DNA of 32,527 nt from Ignavibacteriales bacterium (GTDB lineage: Bacteria; Bacteroidota; Ignavibacteria; T3Sed10-11), in assembly GCA_003568415.1 (NCBI GenBank), contig PWXV01000007.1, forward strand, positions 1-32,527. The letters run 5' to 3'. Position numbers and translations under genes: made by a program. This document shows, one piece after another, positions 7,362-16,736 of the stretch (position 1 is the stretch's first letter; each line of letters begins with the position of its first letter). The notes under the pieces were generated by a model. It was not told where the DNA came from. It saw only the letters and a list, made by a program, of their open reading frames with translations, and searched no databases.

Positions 7362-9218
7362 ATGAAAATTACCTTCCCCGATTATATAAAAAATGAAAAG
7401 TTAAAAGAGTGGATTCAAGAAATTGCCGATTTAACAAATCCGGACGATGTATATTTTTGTGACGGTTCACAGGAAGAATATAACTCACTCTGTGAAGGTC
7501 TTGTTAAAAGCGGCACATTTAAAAAACTCAATCCTGAAAAACGTCCGAACAGCTATATCGCCTTTTCCGATCCTGCCGATGTCGCCCGGGTTGAAGACCG
7601 GACTTTCATCTGCAGCAGACGTAAAGCGGATGCCGGTCCGACCAATAACTGGACGGATCCTGACGAAATGAAACAAACGTTACATAAATTGTTCGATGGT
7701 TGTATGCAGGGACGAACCATGTATGTCATTCCATTCAGTATGGGACCGCTCGGTTCGCCGATCTCGCAAATCGGAATAGAGATAAGCGATTCGGCATACG
7801 TTGCGGCGAATATGCGAATCATGACACGGATGGGGAAAGATGTATATAAACACCTCGGCGAAGATGGGGACTTCGTACCTTGTGTTCATTCAGTTGGTGC
7901 ACCATTAAAGCCAGGAGAGAAAGATGTACCATGGCCGTGCAATGCAGAAAACAAATATATCGTCCACTTCCCCGAAGAAAGATCTATCTGGTCATTCGGC
8001 AGCGGATACGGTGGTAACGCATTACTCGGCAAGAAATGTTTCGCGCTTCGCATCGCATCGGTTATGGCTCGCGATGAGGGATGGCTTGCAGAACATATGT
8101 TGATACTCGGTGTTGAATCACCGCAAGGTGAGAAAACATATATTGCGGCTGCATTCCCGAGCGCATGCGGAAAAACTAATTTTGCAATGCTCATACCACC
8201 CAAAGCATTTGACGGTTGGAAAGTAACAACCGTCGGTGATGATATTGCCTGGATAAAACCTGGACAGGATGGAAAACTTCATGCAATTAATCCAGAAGCC
8301 GGATTCTTCGGTGTTTCACCGGGTACCTCATACGATTCAAACCCCAATGCAATGGAAAGTATCAAAGAAAATACGATTTTTACAAATGTTGCTATGACAC
8401 CCGACGGCGACGTCTGGTGGGAAGATATGACTAAAGAACCACCGAAGGAATTGATCGATTGGCGGGGAAACAAATGGACACCCGAAAGTGACAAACCCGC
8501 CGCACATCCCAATGCACGGTTTACCGCGCCGGCACGGCAATGTCCATCAATCGATGAAAAATGGGAAGATCCTGAAGGTGTTCCGATCAGTGCATTCATA
8601 TTTGGCGGCCGTCGCAGCACGACAGTTCCGTTGGTATATCAATCGGTAAACTGGAACTTTGGCGTTTATATGGCATCGACAATGGGGTCCGAAACAACCG
8701 CCGCCGCTGCAGGGGCGATCGGCAAAGTACGCCGCGATCCCATGGCAATGCTCCCGTTCCTCGGATATCATATGGCTGACTACTTGAACCATTGGTTACA
8801 ATTCGGACGAGAGTTACCAAATCCGCCACGAATTTTCTTTGTAAACTGGTTCCGCAAAGATGAGAACGGAAAATTCATCTGGCCGGGATTCGGGGAAAAT
8901 ATGCGTGTGCTCAAATGGATTGCCGACAGAGTAAGAGGAAAAGCATATGCTATTGAAAGCCCATTGGGTTGGATGCCGCGGCATGAGGATATGGAATGGA
9001 AAGGACTTGAATCGTTTACGCATAAACAGTTCAATGAACTGATGTCTGTCGAACGTGAAGAGTGGAAACGCGAAGTTATGGGACATGACGAACTCTTTGT
9101 CGGGAAACTTTATGATAAACTTCCAAAAGAATTCATCCATATGCGCGAACTACTCATGTCGAGTCTGTGGCGTTCACCGGAACACTGGGGTATGGAACCA
9201 GAAGATATCCCGACTTGA
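7362..9218 (+). CDS. pckG: Phosphoenolpyruvate carboxykinase (GTP)
   Basis: Interconverts oxaloacetate and phosphoenolpyruvate with GTP, the entry step of gluconeogenesis. The 618-residue length is typical of the GTP-dependent type rather than the shorter ATP type. Clear blocks: the substrate-binding [10 protein letters not shown] (about 124-133), the [13 protein letters not shown] block (about 214-226), the kinase P-loop PSACGKTNF (266-274, with the reactive cysteine C269), the metal-binding VGDDIAW, and FIFGGRR with the lid. GGGAG lies 8 nt before the ATG. It is monocistronic by appearance: 181 nt precede it and a hairpin terminator follows at 9250. Confidence 0.97.
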   Translation: MKITFPDYIKNEKLKEWIQEIADLTNPDDVYFCDGSQEEYNSLCEGLVKSGTFKKLNPEKRPNSYIAFSDPADVARVEDRTFICSRRKADAGPTNNWTDPDEMKQTLHKLFDGCMQGRTMYVIPFSMGPLGSPISQIGIEISDSAYVAANMRIMTRMGKDVYKHLGEDGDFVPCVHSVGAPLKPGEKDVPWPCNAENKYIVHFPEERSIWSFGSGYGGNALLGKKCFALRIASVMARDEGWLAEHMLILGVESPQGEKTYIAAAFPSACGKTNFAMLIPPKAFDGWKVTTVGDDIAWIKPGQDGKLHAINPEAGFFGVSPGTSYDSNPNAMESIKENTIFTNVAMTPDGDVWWEDMTKEPPKELIDWRGNKWTPESDKPAAHPNARFTAPARQCPSIDEKWEDPEGVPISAFIFGGRRSTTVPLVYQSVNWNFGVYMASTMGSETTAAAAGAIGKVRRDPMAMLPFLGYHMADYLNHWLQFGRELPNPPRIFFVNWFRKDENGKFIWPGFGENMRVLKWIADRVRGKAYAIESPLGWMPRHEDMEWKGLESFTHKQFNELMSVEREEWKREVMGHDELFVGKLYDKLPKEFIHMRELLMSSLWRSPEHWGMEPEDIPT

Positions 9219-9249
9219 TTTCAAAAGAGTGAAAAAATACAATAATCAC

Positions 9250-9280
9250 AACGGCACATCATATGCGGTGTGCCGTTTTA
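9250..9280 (+). terminator. Intrinsic-type terminator after pckG
   Basis: A perfect 9-bp stem (9250-9258 with 9269-9277), GC-rich with ACGGCACA in the left arm, has a 10-nt loop and is followed by a short T run (TTTT, 9276-9279). The T run is short, so read-through into the next gene is possible. Confidence 0.65.
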
Positions 9281-9286
9281 GTATAG

Positions 9287-10414
9287 ATGAATTCAAATAT
9301 ATTTCTTACAGGCGCAACGGGATTATTCGGCAGTGCGCTCATTGAACACTACTTACACCGTGAATCGGAATCAATTATTTACGCTCTTGTTCGAGCCGAT
9401 TCGCCTGAACGTGCAGCTGAGCGTCTCTTTGCACTATTACAAAGTTCACCGACGTGGACTCCTTTATTAGAACGTGAAGCAACCAGGCGGGTCCGTGTCG
9501 TGCAGGGAGATTTTACCCGTCCTGATTTTGGCTTATCACTGGAACAAATAGCAACCCTCCAAAAATCGGTTACCAATATTATTCATTCAGGTGCATCGGT
9601 CGACTTCGGATTGCCGCTTGAAGAAGCACGACTGATAAATGTACAGGGGACACAAAACGTTATCAATTTTGCATCAGGGTGCCGGAGCTTAGAGGCTTTC
9701 CTGCACATATCAACAGGACATGTTGCAGGAAAACGGTCAGGCACAATAAAAGAAGCAGAACTTAATACCGACCAGGGTTTCTTCAATAGTTATGAACAAA
9801 CGAAAGCAGAGTCGGAAGCACTGGTTCACCGGTATATGAATAACTTACCGATTACAATTCATCGATTAACAACCGTTATCGGTGATAAGAAAACCGGCCA
9901 TATCAGACAATTCGGCTTTTTTCATAATAGTGTACGGTTGCTTGCACAGAGTATACTTCCCTTTCTTGCGGGAGAAAAAGACTGCCATCTCGATTTAATC
10001 CCGACGGATTACCCCGTCCATTCGGTATATCATTTACACCGAAATAATTTTAAACCCGGGACGACTTATCACATTTGCAGTGGTCCCGAGCGGTCTTTTA
10101 CTCTTGAAGCCTTTCTCAACGAAACGGTGAATCACTTCAGGAAGGATTTCAATACTGATTCAATTATGCCGCCTGAAATCATTTCGCAACAGGAATTTAA
10201 GCAACGCTTATCCGCATCAAATAATAAAAGACTAATCGCAATTATGGGGGCGTTGAATACGTTTATCGGTCATCTCACCCTGCCAAAAATTTTTGATGCA
10301 TCAAATAGCGAACGGGATCTTGCAGGGAGTGGTATAGAACCGCCGCATGTCACATCGTATTATTTCAAAGTGTTGGATGAATGCATAAGGAGGAAGTTCG
10401 GAAAGGTACAATAA
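9287..10414 (+). CDS. SDR-family thioester-reductase-like oxidoreductase
   Basis: An extended short-chain dehydrogenase of the male-sterility/thioester-reductase type, which reduces acyl thioesters or related substrates with NAD(P)H. The 375 residues start with the nucleotide-binding TGATGLFG (8-15); the active-site Ser lies in HISTGHVAG (about 140-148), with Tyr169 and Lys173 in SYEQTK. The substrate is unknown, and no acyl carrier protein or polyketide gene is nearby. It begins only 10 nt after the pckG terminator stem with no visible Shine-Dalgarno, yet the glycine motif so near the N-terminus leaves no room for a later start. Its stop lies 7 nt from the end of the convergent histidine kinase gene. 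Confidence 0.85.
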   Translation: MNSNIFLTGATGLFGSALIEHYLHRESESIIYALVRADSPERAAERLFALLQSSPTWTPLLEREATRRVRVVQGDFTRPDFGLSLEQIATLQKSVTNIIHSGASVDFGLPLEEARLINVQGTQNVINFASGCRSLEAFLHISTGHVAGKRSGTIKEAELNTDQGFFNSYEQTKAESEALVHRYMNNLPITIHRLTTVIGDKKTGHIRQFGFFHNSVRLLAQSILPFLAGEKDCHLDLIPTDYPVHSVYHLHRNNFKPGTTYHICSGPERSFTLEAFLNETVNHFRKDFNTDSIMPPEIISQQEFKQRLSASNNKRLIAIMGALNTFIGHLTLPKIFDASNSERDLAGSGIEPPHVTSYYFKVLDECIRRKFGKVQ

Positions 10415-10421
10415 TCAGTAA

Positions 10422-11465
10422 TTAATTACCCCGCGGCAAGCGTATCGTAAACGTGGTTCCTTTCCCCTCTTCACTCTCAACATCAACAGAACCGCCATGG
10501 GCATCTACGATCCAACGAACCAGCGATAAACCAAGTCCTGCACCCTGGTGAACAGATTGATCGTGCCGGGCAACCTGATAAAACGGCTCAAATATATTAT
10601 CAATTTTGTGGCGAGGTATTCCTGAACCGGTATCAGCTATTTTCAAATATAGATTTGCATCATCGATAAAATAAGAGATATATACTCTGCCCTGTTCCGA
10701 GGTATATTTTAATGCGTTCTCAAGGAGATTAAACAAAACCTGCCGCAAACGATCCGGTTCACAATAGAGTGTTACCTGCGGTCCCTTTGAGAGAACTATT
10801 GCAATATTCTTTTCCCTCGATAAAAACAGCGCCTCGTCATAGAACTCTTTAATAAACGAGTGGAAATTCACGGTTTTCTTTTCAAGCTTCAACGTTCCCG
10901 CTTGCAGTGTACTGATCGTGAGTAAATCGTTTACAAGATGGTGCAACCGGATAATCTCATCATACGTTGAAGTAACAATCGCATTCAACTGATCAAGCGT
11001 CACATCCGAACGCATACCGTCTTCAAGTTGATTGCGAATAATAGTCAGCGGGGTTCGCAGTTCGTGTGAAGCTAACGATGAAAAATGTAATACTTGTTGT
11101 AATTTTTGATGACGTTCTTTGATGAAATTGTGAATTGCAGTGACGGTCACAGCAATATCGTCATTGCTGTTAATTATTAGTTCCGGGATGGAATTGCTAA
11201 GTGGTTGCTGTTCTGCTTTCTGTGTAACGTGATTCAGTTTCTTAATCGGTTCAGAAAATTTCTTGATAACATAATACGTTCCCCCAACACTCGCAGCAAC
11301 AATACATGGAATGATCCATATCAATGAAAGCCACCATGCAGTTGAAGGTTCGTTTCCGGAAGCAAGCAATGAGTTGTACAATATGGTGCCCGCAGCGATA
11401 CCGGTTATGACCACCAAGGTAAGGAACACCCCATACCATACAAGCACCTTGCTGCGGATCTGCAT
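10422..11465 (-). CDS. Sensor histidine kinase
   Basis: Membrane sensor of a two-component pair; it autophosphorylates and passes the phosphate to the regulator encoded just upstream. The 347 residues have two transmembrane helices (about 8-30 and 44-65) with a very short extracytoplasmic loop of about 15 residues, a HAMP-like linker, then the dimerisation helix with phospho-acceptor H134 in SLASHELRTPL. The ATPase domain shows the N box with N250 (NLLENALKY), the G1 box DTGSG (278-282), and the G2 box GAGLGLS (308-314). The small loop suggests sensing within or near the membrane rather than of a periplasmic ligand. It follows the regulator by 3 nt and is surely co-transcribed. Confidence 0.95.
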   Translation of the reverse strand: MQIRSKVLVWYGVFLTLVVITGIAAGTILYNSLLASGNEPSTAWWLSLIWIIPCIVAASVGGTYYVIKKFSEPIKKLNHVTQKAEQQPLSNSIPELIINSNDDIAVTVTAIHNFIKERHQKLQQVLHFSSLASHELRTPLTIIRNQLEDGMRSDVTLDQLNAIVTSTYDEIIRLHHLVNDLLTISTLQAGTLKLEKKTVNFHSFIKEFYDEALFLSREKNIAIVLSKGPQVTLYCEPDRLRQVLFNLLENALKYTSEQGRVYISYFIDDANLYLKIADTGSGIPRHKIDNIFEPFYQVARHDQSVHQGAGLGLSLVRWIVDAHGGSVDVESEEGKGTTFTIRLPRGN

Positions 11466-11468
11466 ATT

Positions 11469-12164
11469 TTATTTATCTACCAAAATAAAGCCCTGACCTC
11501 GAACTGTATTGATGAGCTTGGTCTGCTGCCCTTTATCAATCGCTTCCCGGATGTAGTATACATACACATCGACAAGGTTTGTACCGGTATCGAAGTGATA
11601 CCCCCAGACCTGTTCGGCAATCCGTTTTCTGGTCAGCACTTGATTTTTATTTCTGAGAAAGAATTCAAGTAACGCGAATTCTTTTGGCGAGAGATCGATT
11701 GTTTTATCTCCCCGGGTGACTGTTCGCTCTTTGATATTCATGGTCAAATCACCGGCTGTTAGAAGATGATTCGACGACATATCGGCACGTCGTAATATCG
11801 CCTCTACGCGTGCGAGAAACTCACTCGAATCGAACGGTTTTACTAAATAATCGTCAGCTCCCAATCGTAATCCTTTTACGCGGTCCTCAACCGTATCGCG
11901 GGCTGACAATATTAAGACCGGTGTTGAATCGAGTTGCAAACGTATGTCATTAAGAATATCATATCCCGATTTTTTCGGAAGATTTATATCAAGAATCAAT
12001 AATGTGTAACAACTTTCCTTCAGTTTCTCTACGGCTTCCACCCCGTCAAATACTAAATCAACAGTATACCCCTCCCGCTTCAAGTGCCGTTCGAGCGACC
12101 GGGCAAGTTTCTTCTCATCTTCAATGAGCAAAACTTGCGCTTTGCCGTTGGATGAAGCCTCCAT
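11469..12164 (-). CDS. OmpR/PhoB-family response regulator
   Basis: A 231-residue transcription regulator. The receiver domain has the acidic pocket (E15, D16), phospho-acceptor D59 in LLILDINLP, and K109 in YLVKPF; the C-terminal winged-helix DNA-binding domain (about 135-230) has the family segments LSPKEFALLEFF and TVRGQGF. AGGGGG lies just before the ATG at 12164. It precedes its kinase in the same operon. A good sigma70-like promoter and a GTGA-N6-TCAC palindrome lie upstream. The target genes cannot be told from this sequence. Confidence 0.95.
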   Translation of the reverse strand: MEASSNGKAQVLLIEDEKKLARSLERHLKREGYTVDLVFDGVEAVEKLKESCYTLLILDINLPKKSGYDILNDIRLQLDSTPVLILSARDTVEDRVKGLRLGADDYLVKPFDSSEFLARVEAILRRADMSSNHLLTAGDLTMNIKERTVTRGDKTIDLSPKEFALLEFFLRNKNQVLTRKRIAEQVWGYHFDTGTNLVDVYVYYIREAIDKGQQTKLINTVRGQGFILVDK

Positions 12165-12239
12165 GGGATCCCCCTGTTATCAATCAGATATCAAAGGATT
12201 TATATTCGCCTAACCTCTCCTTTATATGGATTACTTTTT

Positions 12240-12268
12240 AATATACAACAGATAGACGAATTCGGCAA
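12240..12268 (-). promoter_or_regulatory. Promoter of the two-component operon
   Basis: On the minus strand TTGCCG (12268-12263) and TATATT (12245-12240) are separated by exactly 17 nt. Transcription would start near 12233, giving a leader of about 69 nt before the regulator ATG. Confidence 0.5.
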
Positions 12269-12274
12269 ATTCAC

Positions 12275-12288
12275 GTGATACAGCTCAC
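12275..12288. promoter_or_regulatory. GTGA-N6-TCAC palindrome (Crp/Fnr-type site)
   Basis: GTGA (12275-12278), six bases, then TCAC (12285-12288) matches the core of Crp-type operators. Its centre is about 48 bp upstream of the predicted transcription start of the response-regulator operon, a position suitable for an activator. No regulator of this family is encoded in the window. Confidence 0.35.
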
Positions 12289-12318
12289 CTGCAATATTTT
12301 TTAGAAAAATAAAAATAT

Positions 12319-13590
12319 TTATTCAGTCGATAACTGGCGATACTTTTCTTTGTACCGCTCGAAGAGATTCTTTTGTTTATCGGCCATATCAATTTTTCTT
12401 CCCTGAATAAACATTTGTTCAACACTCGATCGGAGATCAAAAACATCACCATCGGTAATGATGAAGGTAGCATCTTTACCTTCTTCAAGCGTTCCGACCC
12501 TGTTATCCAGACCGAACAACTCTGCCGGATAGATAGTAATTGCCTTCAGTGCTTCCTCTTTTGGAAATCCGAATCCCGCGGCAGTTGCTGCCTGATGACG
12601 GAGCTGCATTGCATTTGCCGAACCGTATCCACCGGCAATGACAACCCGTATACCAGCATTATATAATGTACCGGCTTGAGCGTAGACCTCATCATATCCC
12701 TGCCATGGACGTCCGGGACTTGCAAGCACAGAAGTAAGGATTACCGGAATTTCTTTCGTGGCAAGTTGATCGGTCATCAGGTGTGCATCTCTGCCGCCAA
12801 GGATGATAATCCGGATATCCTCCGATTCAGCCCACGTAATTGCATCACGGATTGACCGTACATCATTGGCTTGCACAACGACGGGAATTTCCCTTTCCAA
12901 CACCGGGAGCATTGCCTCCCACCTCATATCGGTACGATGCCCGTCGGATGCCGACCGTGCAACGTGGTATGCACGCGCATTATCGAATGCATCCTGTATC
13001 ATCTTCAATTGTTTACGTCCTGCATCATTGTTCTCATCAATAGTGGGCCAATTAATCATTAAACCGGTCGGTGCGTGCAGGGTCATCCCCTCCCATGTCC
13101 AACCGTCCATCAACATCGCAGCTGATAAACCGGATATTAAACTGCCACCTGGAGATGTAATGGTAATGGCAACGCCATGCGATCGGCCAACGGGGATATG
13201 TTCACTTTCGGGATGAAAAGCTTTTTCTGCCCGTACATTCGGATTAATTTCACCATATTCATTGAAATCGGATGTGACATCAACCGCACCAATCTCTGTC
13301 AATCCCATATTTGTATGTGCAAGAATTAATCCGGGATAAATAATTTTATCCGTTGCGTCATAGCGTTCCACTTCAGCCGGAATATCGATCCCTGCACCGA
13401 TTGCAGTTATAGTTCCGTCTTCAAAAATAATCGTACCGTCTTCAATAACCTCACCGCTGAGTGTGTAAATTGTTGCACCGGTAACCGCTATCGGTTGCTT
13501 TTGGGCAGGTGCAGGAATTTGCGCCTGCATAATGACAGTAAAAAGAAACAGGCATGTTGTTAAAATTAAAATCGGTTTAATGAAATTCAT
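12319..13590 (-). CDS. Exported amidohydrolase-like protein with degenerate metal site
   Basis: A 423-residue protein of the metal-dependent amidohydrolase superfamily. A signal peptide (about 1-23, ending MQAQ) sends it out of the cytoplasm. The family architecture is present: an N-terminal beta-sandwich (IYTLSGEVIEDGTI), the YPGLI...H block and the C-terminal LEEGKDATFIITDGD block. The usual HxH metal motif reads H92-T-N94, so the second histidine is missing and the canonical metal site is incomplete. I start it at the ATG at 13590, with GGAGGA 6 nt upstream; the longer frame to 13674 lies inside the preceding gene and has no signal-peptide logic. It overlaps the end of the larger amidohydrolase gene by 14 nt. 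It may be a structural or regulatory partner of that protein rather than an enzyme. Confidence 0.88.
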   Translation of the reverse strand: MNFIKPILILTTCLFLFTVIMQAQIPAPAQKQPIAVTGATIYTLSGEVIEDGTIIFEDGTITAIGAGIDIPAEVERYDATDKIIYPGLILAHTNMGLTEIGAVDVTSDFNEYGEINPNVRAEKAFHPESEHIPVGRSHGVAITITSPGGSLISGLSAAMLMDGWTWEGMTLHAPTGLMINWPTIDENNDAGRKQLKMIQDAFDNARAYHVARSASDGHRTDMRWEAMLPVLEREIPVVVQANDVRSIRDAITWAESEDIRIIILGGRDAHLMTDQLATKEIPVILTSVLASPGRPWQGYDEVYAQAGTLYNAGIRVVIAGGYGSANAMQLRHQAATAAGFGFPKEEALKAITIYPAELFGLDNRVGTLEEGKDATFIITDGDVFDLRSSVEQMFIQGRKIDMADKQKNLFERYKEKYRQLSTE

Positions 13591-16500
13591 AATGATCCTC
13601 CGTGCATGAATAATCTTCATTAAAGGGAGAGATACCACCACGCCGTGCACGTTGTGGCTGCTCACCGGCTTCAAGTGCCTTGAGTGCGTGTTGTATTAAT
13701 CGAGCTCTCTGTTCACGAACTTCTTCACGCTTCAGTTTATCGTCCTCGATATCGAAATATTTTCGTCCGTCTATCCACGTTTGTTCAACACGCGTATCGG
13801 TCGCGAGCGGGTCACGTTCCCAGATTACAAAGTCTGCATCTTTCCCTTCTTCAAGCGATCCGACCCGATGATCAATACCGAGCATCTTTGCGGCATTGAT
13901 TGTAATCATAGCCATTGCTTCCTCATCCGGTACACCGGTTTGTGCCACTTTAGCCGCTTCCCAGTTCATACGTGTCGCAAGTTGTGTATTATCCGAATGT
14001 ATTACCGTCAATACACCCTGGTCATGCAATAATCGTGCATTATAGGTTGTCGCATCGTAAGCTTCGACTTTAAATGCCCACCAATCGCTCCAAACAGCAG
14101 CGCTTGCACCGTGATCGCGCAGGGCTTCGGCTATTTTAAATCCCTCAACCGTGTGCTGAAACGATTGAATAGTTACATCGAAATCTTCCGCGACGCGAAT
14201 GAGCGCAAGTATTTCGTCCTGCCGGTAGCAATGCGAGTGGATGTGCCGATCCCCATTCAGAATTTCGAGAACAGTTTGCGATCTGAGATTTCGTCGCGGC
14301 GGTATACCTGATGGTGACCGTTCCCATTCCTTCAACTCCTCTTTATATTCACGTGCTGCCTGAAATTCATCACGTATAATTTGTTCCACTCCCATGCGTG
14401 TGTTTGGATAACGTTGCTCGCTTCTCACAACATTTTCTCCAAGTGCAAACTTAATACCCTTTGGTGCATCCTCTATCAACATTTCATCCGGCAGTGCACC
14501 CCATCTCATTTTTATGATAGCATTCTGACCGCCGATAGGATTTGCCGAACCGTGTAACGCATTTGCAGTTGTTAATCCACCGGCCAGCAAGCGGTACATC
14601 CAGATGTTATTACTATTCAACACTTCCTGGATATTAACCTCAGCGGTAATAGCACTCCCCATTTCGTTAACGCCTCCGGCAATGCTTGTATGTATGTGTG
14701 CATCGATCAATCCCGGCGTCACATGTTTACCCTCAGCGTCAATAACGATTGCGTTACTCGGCGGACTGATGTTTTGATCAACACGGACAATCCTTCCATC
14801 CGTTACCAGCATATCGGCATTTTCAAGAATACCCTGCGGACCCTGCGTCCATATTGTTGCATTTTGGACCAACACGTGCCGCGGTTGTTCCGGTTTGTGT
14901 GGTATGCCATATTCCATGGCAGGATACACGGTCGGTAACTCAACACGCTCAATAACATGATCGGGGCGTTCATCCTGTTCCGGTGTATATTCCTCTTCCC
15001 GTTGGGCACGCCAGTTGAATTCCCGACCATCGGGATAGGTTCCCGATCCAAACATTTCCTCACGTGATACTGATGATGACATTAATATCTGACCGTCTAT
15101 ATTAATTGAATCACCGGGAAAAGTTACCGACAATCGCTGCAAATCGTAGCGAACAGTTTTTAATTCTATTTCTTTTTCATCGATAGTTATTGTACCGTTT
15201 AGACGATCCGGTCTTCCTTTGATTTCCATCGTCCCTTCAAAATCAGTATTGACAACTGAGATCGACCAGGTACCGCGAACATCAACATCCGGTACTGTTT
15301 CAATCTCAAATCGCTGACCGTCAACCCAGACATCTTTTATATTTGTATTTGCTGAAAAAATATCACCGTCTGCAACTACGATATTTGCAATCTTTCCCTG
15401 TTCGATGGCACCGAGCTTGTTTTGCATACCAAGAAGTTGTGCCGGGGTGGTAGTTAACGCAGCAAGGGCTGCATCCTCTGTTAGACCGCGCTCAACTGCT
15501 CTTCGAAGTTGAGCAAGAAACTTCTGTTTATCATCAAGTTGGTCTGTGGTAAACGTAAACTGCACATCTGCCTGAGACAACTGCACAGGGTTATCGGGTG
15601 CAAAGTTCCAATGTCGCAGTTCTTCGAGTGAAACTTCTCTCACTTTTTCCGGATCGGTAACATCCGGCGGTGACGGGAAATTCACCGGCAGTATTACCGG
15701 CAAACCTGTTTCCTTAACTGCTTCGGCACGTTTATACTCGTGGCCGCTTCCCCGTACCCACATTGTAATATTATATTCCTTTGCAATTTTTGACGCTCGC
15801 AATAAAGCAAGTTCATCCGATGTATCAATAATAACGGGTTGATCACCGTTAACAACATCTCCCAGTGCCGCAAGGGCAATATTTATTTCAGGTCGTTGTT
15901 TACCTGCAGGATCGGCAGCATATGCCTCGTGTGCCTGATGGTACCAATCTGCATCAATTAATGTTTGCCGGATCAGGGCAATCGAACCCATTAATGAAGT
16001 AGGATATCTGCCGCCGAGGTTTGCCGACCGATCAAATGACATATTGTGTGTTATATTATCCCGAAGCACAATCTCATTACCATCACCTTTTCCAAGGGAG
16101 ACAAGAGCACTCCGGCCGCGAAAAATTCCATCTTGCGGAGCTGTAAGAACATTTGTAAAACCCTGCGAACGCAAACCTGATGCTTTCTGTTCGTCAGGTT
16201 TAAACACCGAGGCGGCATCGATATATGAGCGTACCTGTGGATTCCAGTAAAAGGTTCCCTCAGGTTCTTCATCATCCGCTAACATTGCCGCTAAGAATGA
16301 CCTAAACTGAGCGGGAACCTGTCGTAATAACTGTCCGGCTCCTCTTCGGTCGCGATCAACATCGGGCTCAGGTACACCGATATCGGAATATAAATCGATG
16401 AAACCGGCATAGAGCGTGCGTCCGTCGACATCCCAGACTCGTGCATCATCCGGGGGAGAGACATTGGCACCGACCGACTCGATGATACCGTCCCGTATAA

Positions 16501-16672
16501 CAACGGTGCCACTCTCGATAACAATACCCGGACTTACAACAATTCGTGCATTGATGAGTGCATGCACCGCGGGTGTGTGATCACGCAACCCTTCGACAGG
16601 TTTTGTTTGTGAAATAAGTAAGCTTGAAAACAATATGGTTACTATTATGAAAGCAGTGAAACGGTGGAACAT
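13577..16672 (-). CDS. Exported two-domain amidohydrolase (one degenerate, one intact)
   Basis: A 1031-residue exported protein with a signal peptide (about 1-21). The N-terminal part (about 35-460) has the amidohydrolase fold, with the beta-sandwich NARIVVSPG and the C-terminal GAIEQGKIANIVVADGD block, but where HxH should be it reads GFIDLYSDIG (91-100), so the metal site is lost. A beta-rich linker follows (about 465-560). The C-terminal half (about 598-1000) is a complete amidohydrolase: H659-I-H661 after GLIDA, further histidines at H812/H814 and H840, and D894 in IHSDNT. The substrate is unknown; imidazolonepropionase-like, peptide or amide hydrolysis are all possible. The start at 16672 is supported by GGAGGT. 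Together with the overlapping downstream gene there are three amidohydrolase domains, only one apparently active. Confidence 0.9.
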   Translation of the reverse strand: MFHRFTAFIIVTILFSSLLISQTKPVEGLRDHTPAVHALINARIVVSPGIVIESGTVVIRDGIIESVGANVSPPDDARVWDVDGRTLYAGFIDLYSDIGVPEPDVDRDRRGAGQLLRQVPAQFRSFLAAMLADDEEPEGTFYWNPQVRSYIDAASVFKPDEQKASGLRSQGFTNVLTAPQDGIFRGRSALVSLGKGDGNEIVLRDNITHNMSFDRSANLGGRYPTSLMGSIALIRQTLIDADWYHQAHEAYAADPAGKQRPEINIALAALGDVVNGDQPVIIDTSDELALLRASKIAKEYNITMWVRGSGHEYKRAEAVKETGLPVILPVNFPSPPDVTDPEKVREVSLEELRHWNFAPDNPVQLSQADVQFTFTTDQLDDKQKFLAQLRRAVERGLTEDAALAALTTTPAQLLGMQNKLGAIEQGKIANIVVADGDIFSANTNIKDVWVDGQRFEIETVPDVDVRGTWSISVVNTDFEGTMEIKGRPDRLNGTITIDEKEIELKTVRYDLQRLSVTFPGDSINIDGQILMSSSVSREEMFGSGTYPDGREFNWRAQREEEYTPEQDERPDHVIERVELPTVYPAMEYGIPHKPEQPRHVLVQNATIWTQGPQGILENADMLVTDGRIVRVDQNISPPSNAIVIDAEGKHVTPGLIDAHIHTSIAGGVNEMGSAITAEVNIQEVLNSNNIWMYRLLAGGLTTANALHGSANPIGGQNAIIKMRWGALPDEMLIEDAPKGIKFALGENVVRSEQRYPNTRMGVEQIIRDEFQAAREYKEELKEWERSPSGIPPRRNLRSQTVLEILNGDRHIHSHCYRQDEILALIRVAEDFDVTIQSFQHTVEGFKIAEALRDHGASAAVWSDWWAFKVEAYDATTYNARLLHDQGVLTVIHSDNTQLATRMNWEAAKVAQTGVPDEEAMAMITINAAKMLGIDHRVGSLEEGKDADFVIWERDPLATDTRVEQTWIDGRKYFDIEDDKLKREEVREQRARLIQHALKALEAGEQPQRARRGGISPFNEDYSCTEDHYEFH

Positions 16673-16736
16673 AATACCTCCGGTTTTTATTGGAATGAGC
16701 GTATAAAATTTGACGAATGTTTTAAAGAAAAGTTTC

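Noticed and set aside
12293-12319. AT-only hairpin after the second amidohydrolase gene as a terminator
   Set aside because: The 9-bp arms contain no G or C and overlap the stop codon, so stability is too low to support the call.
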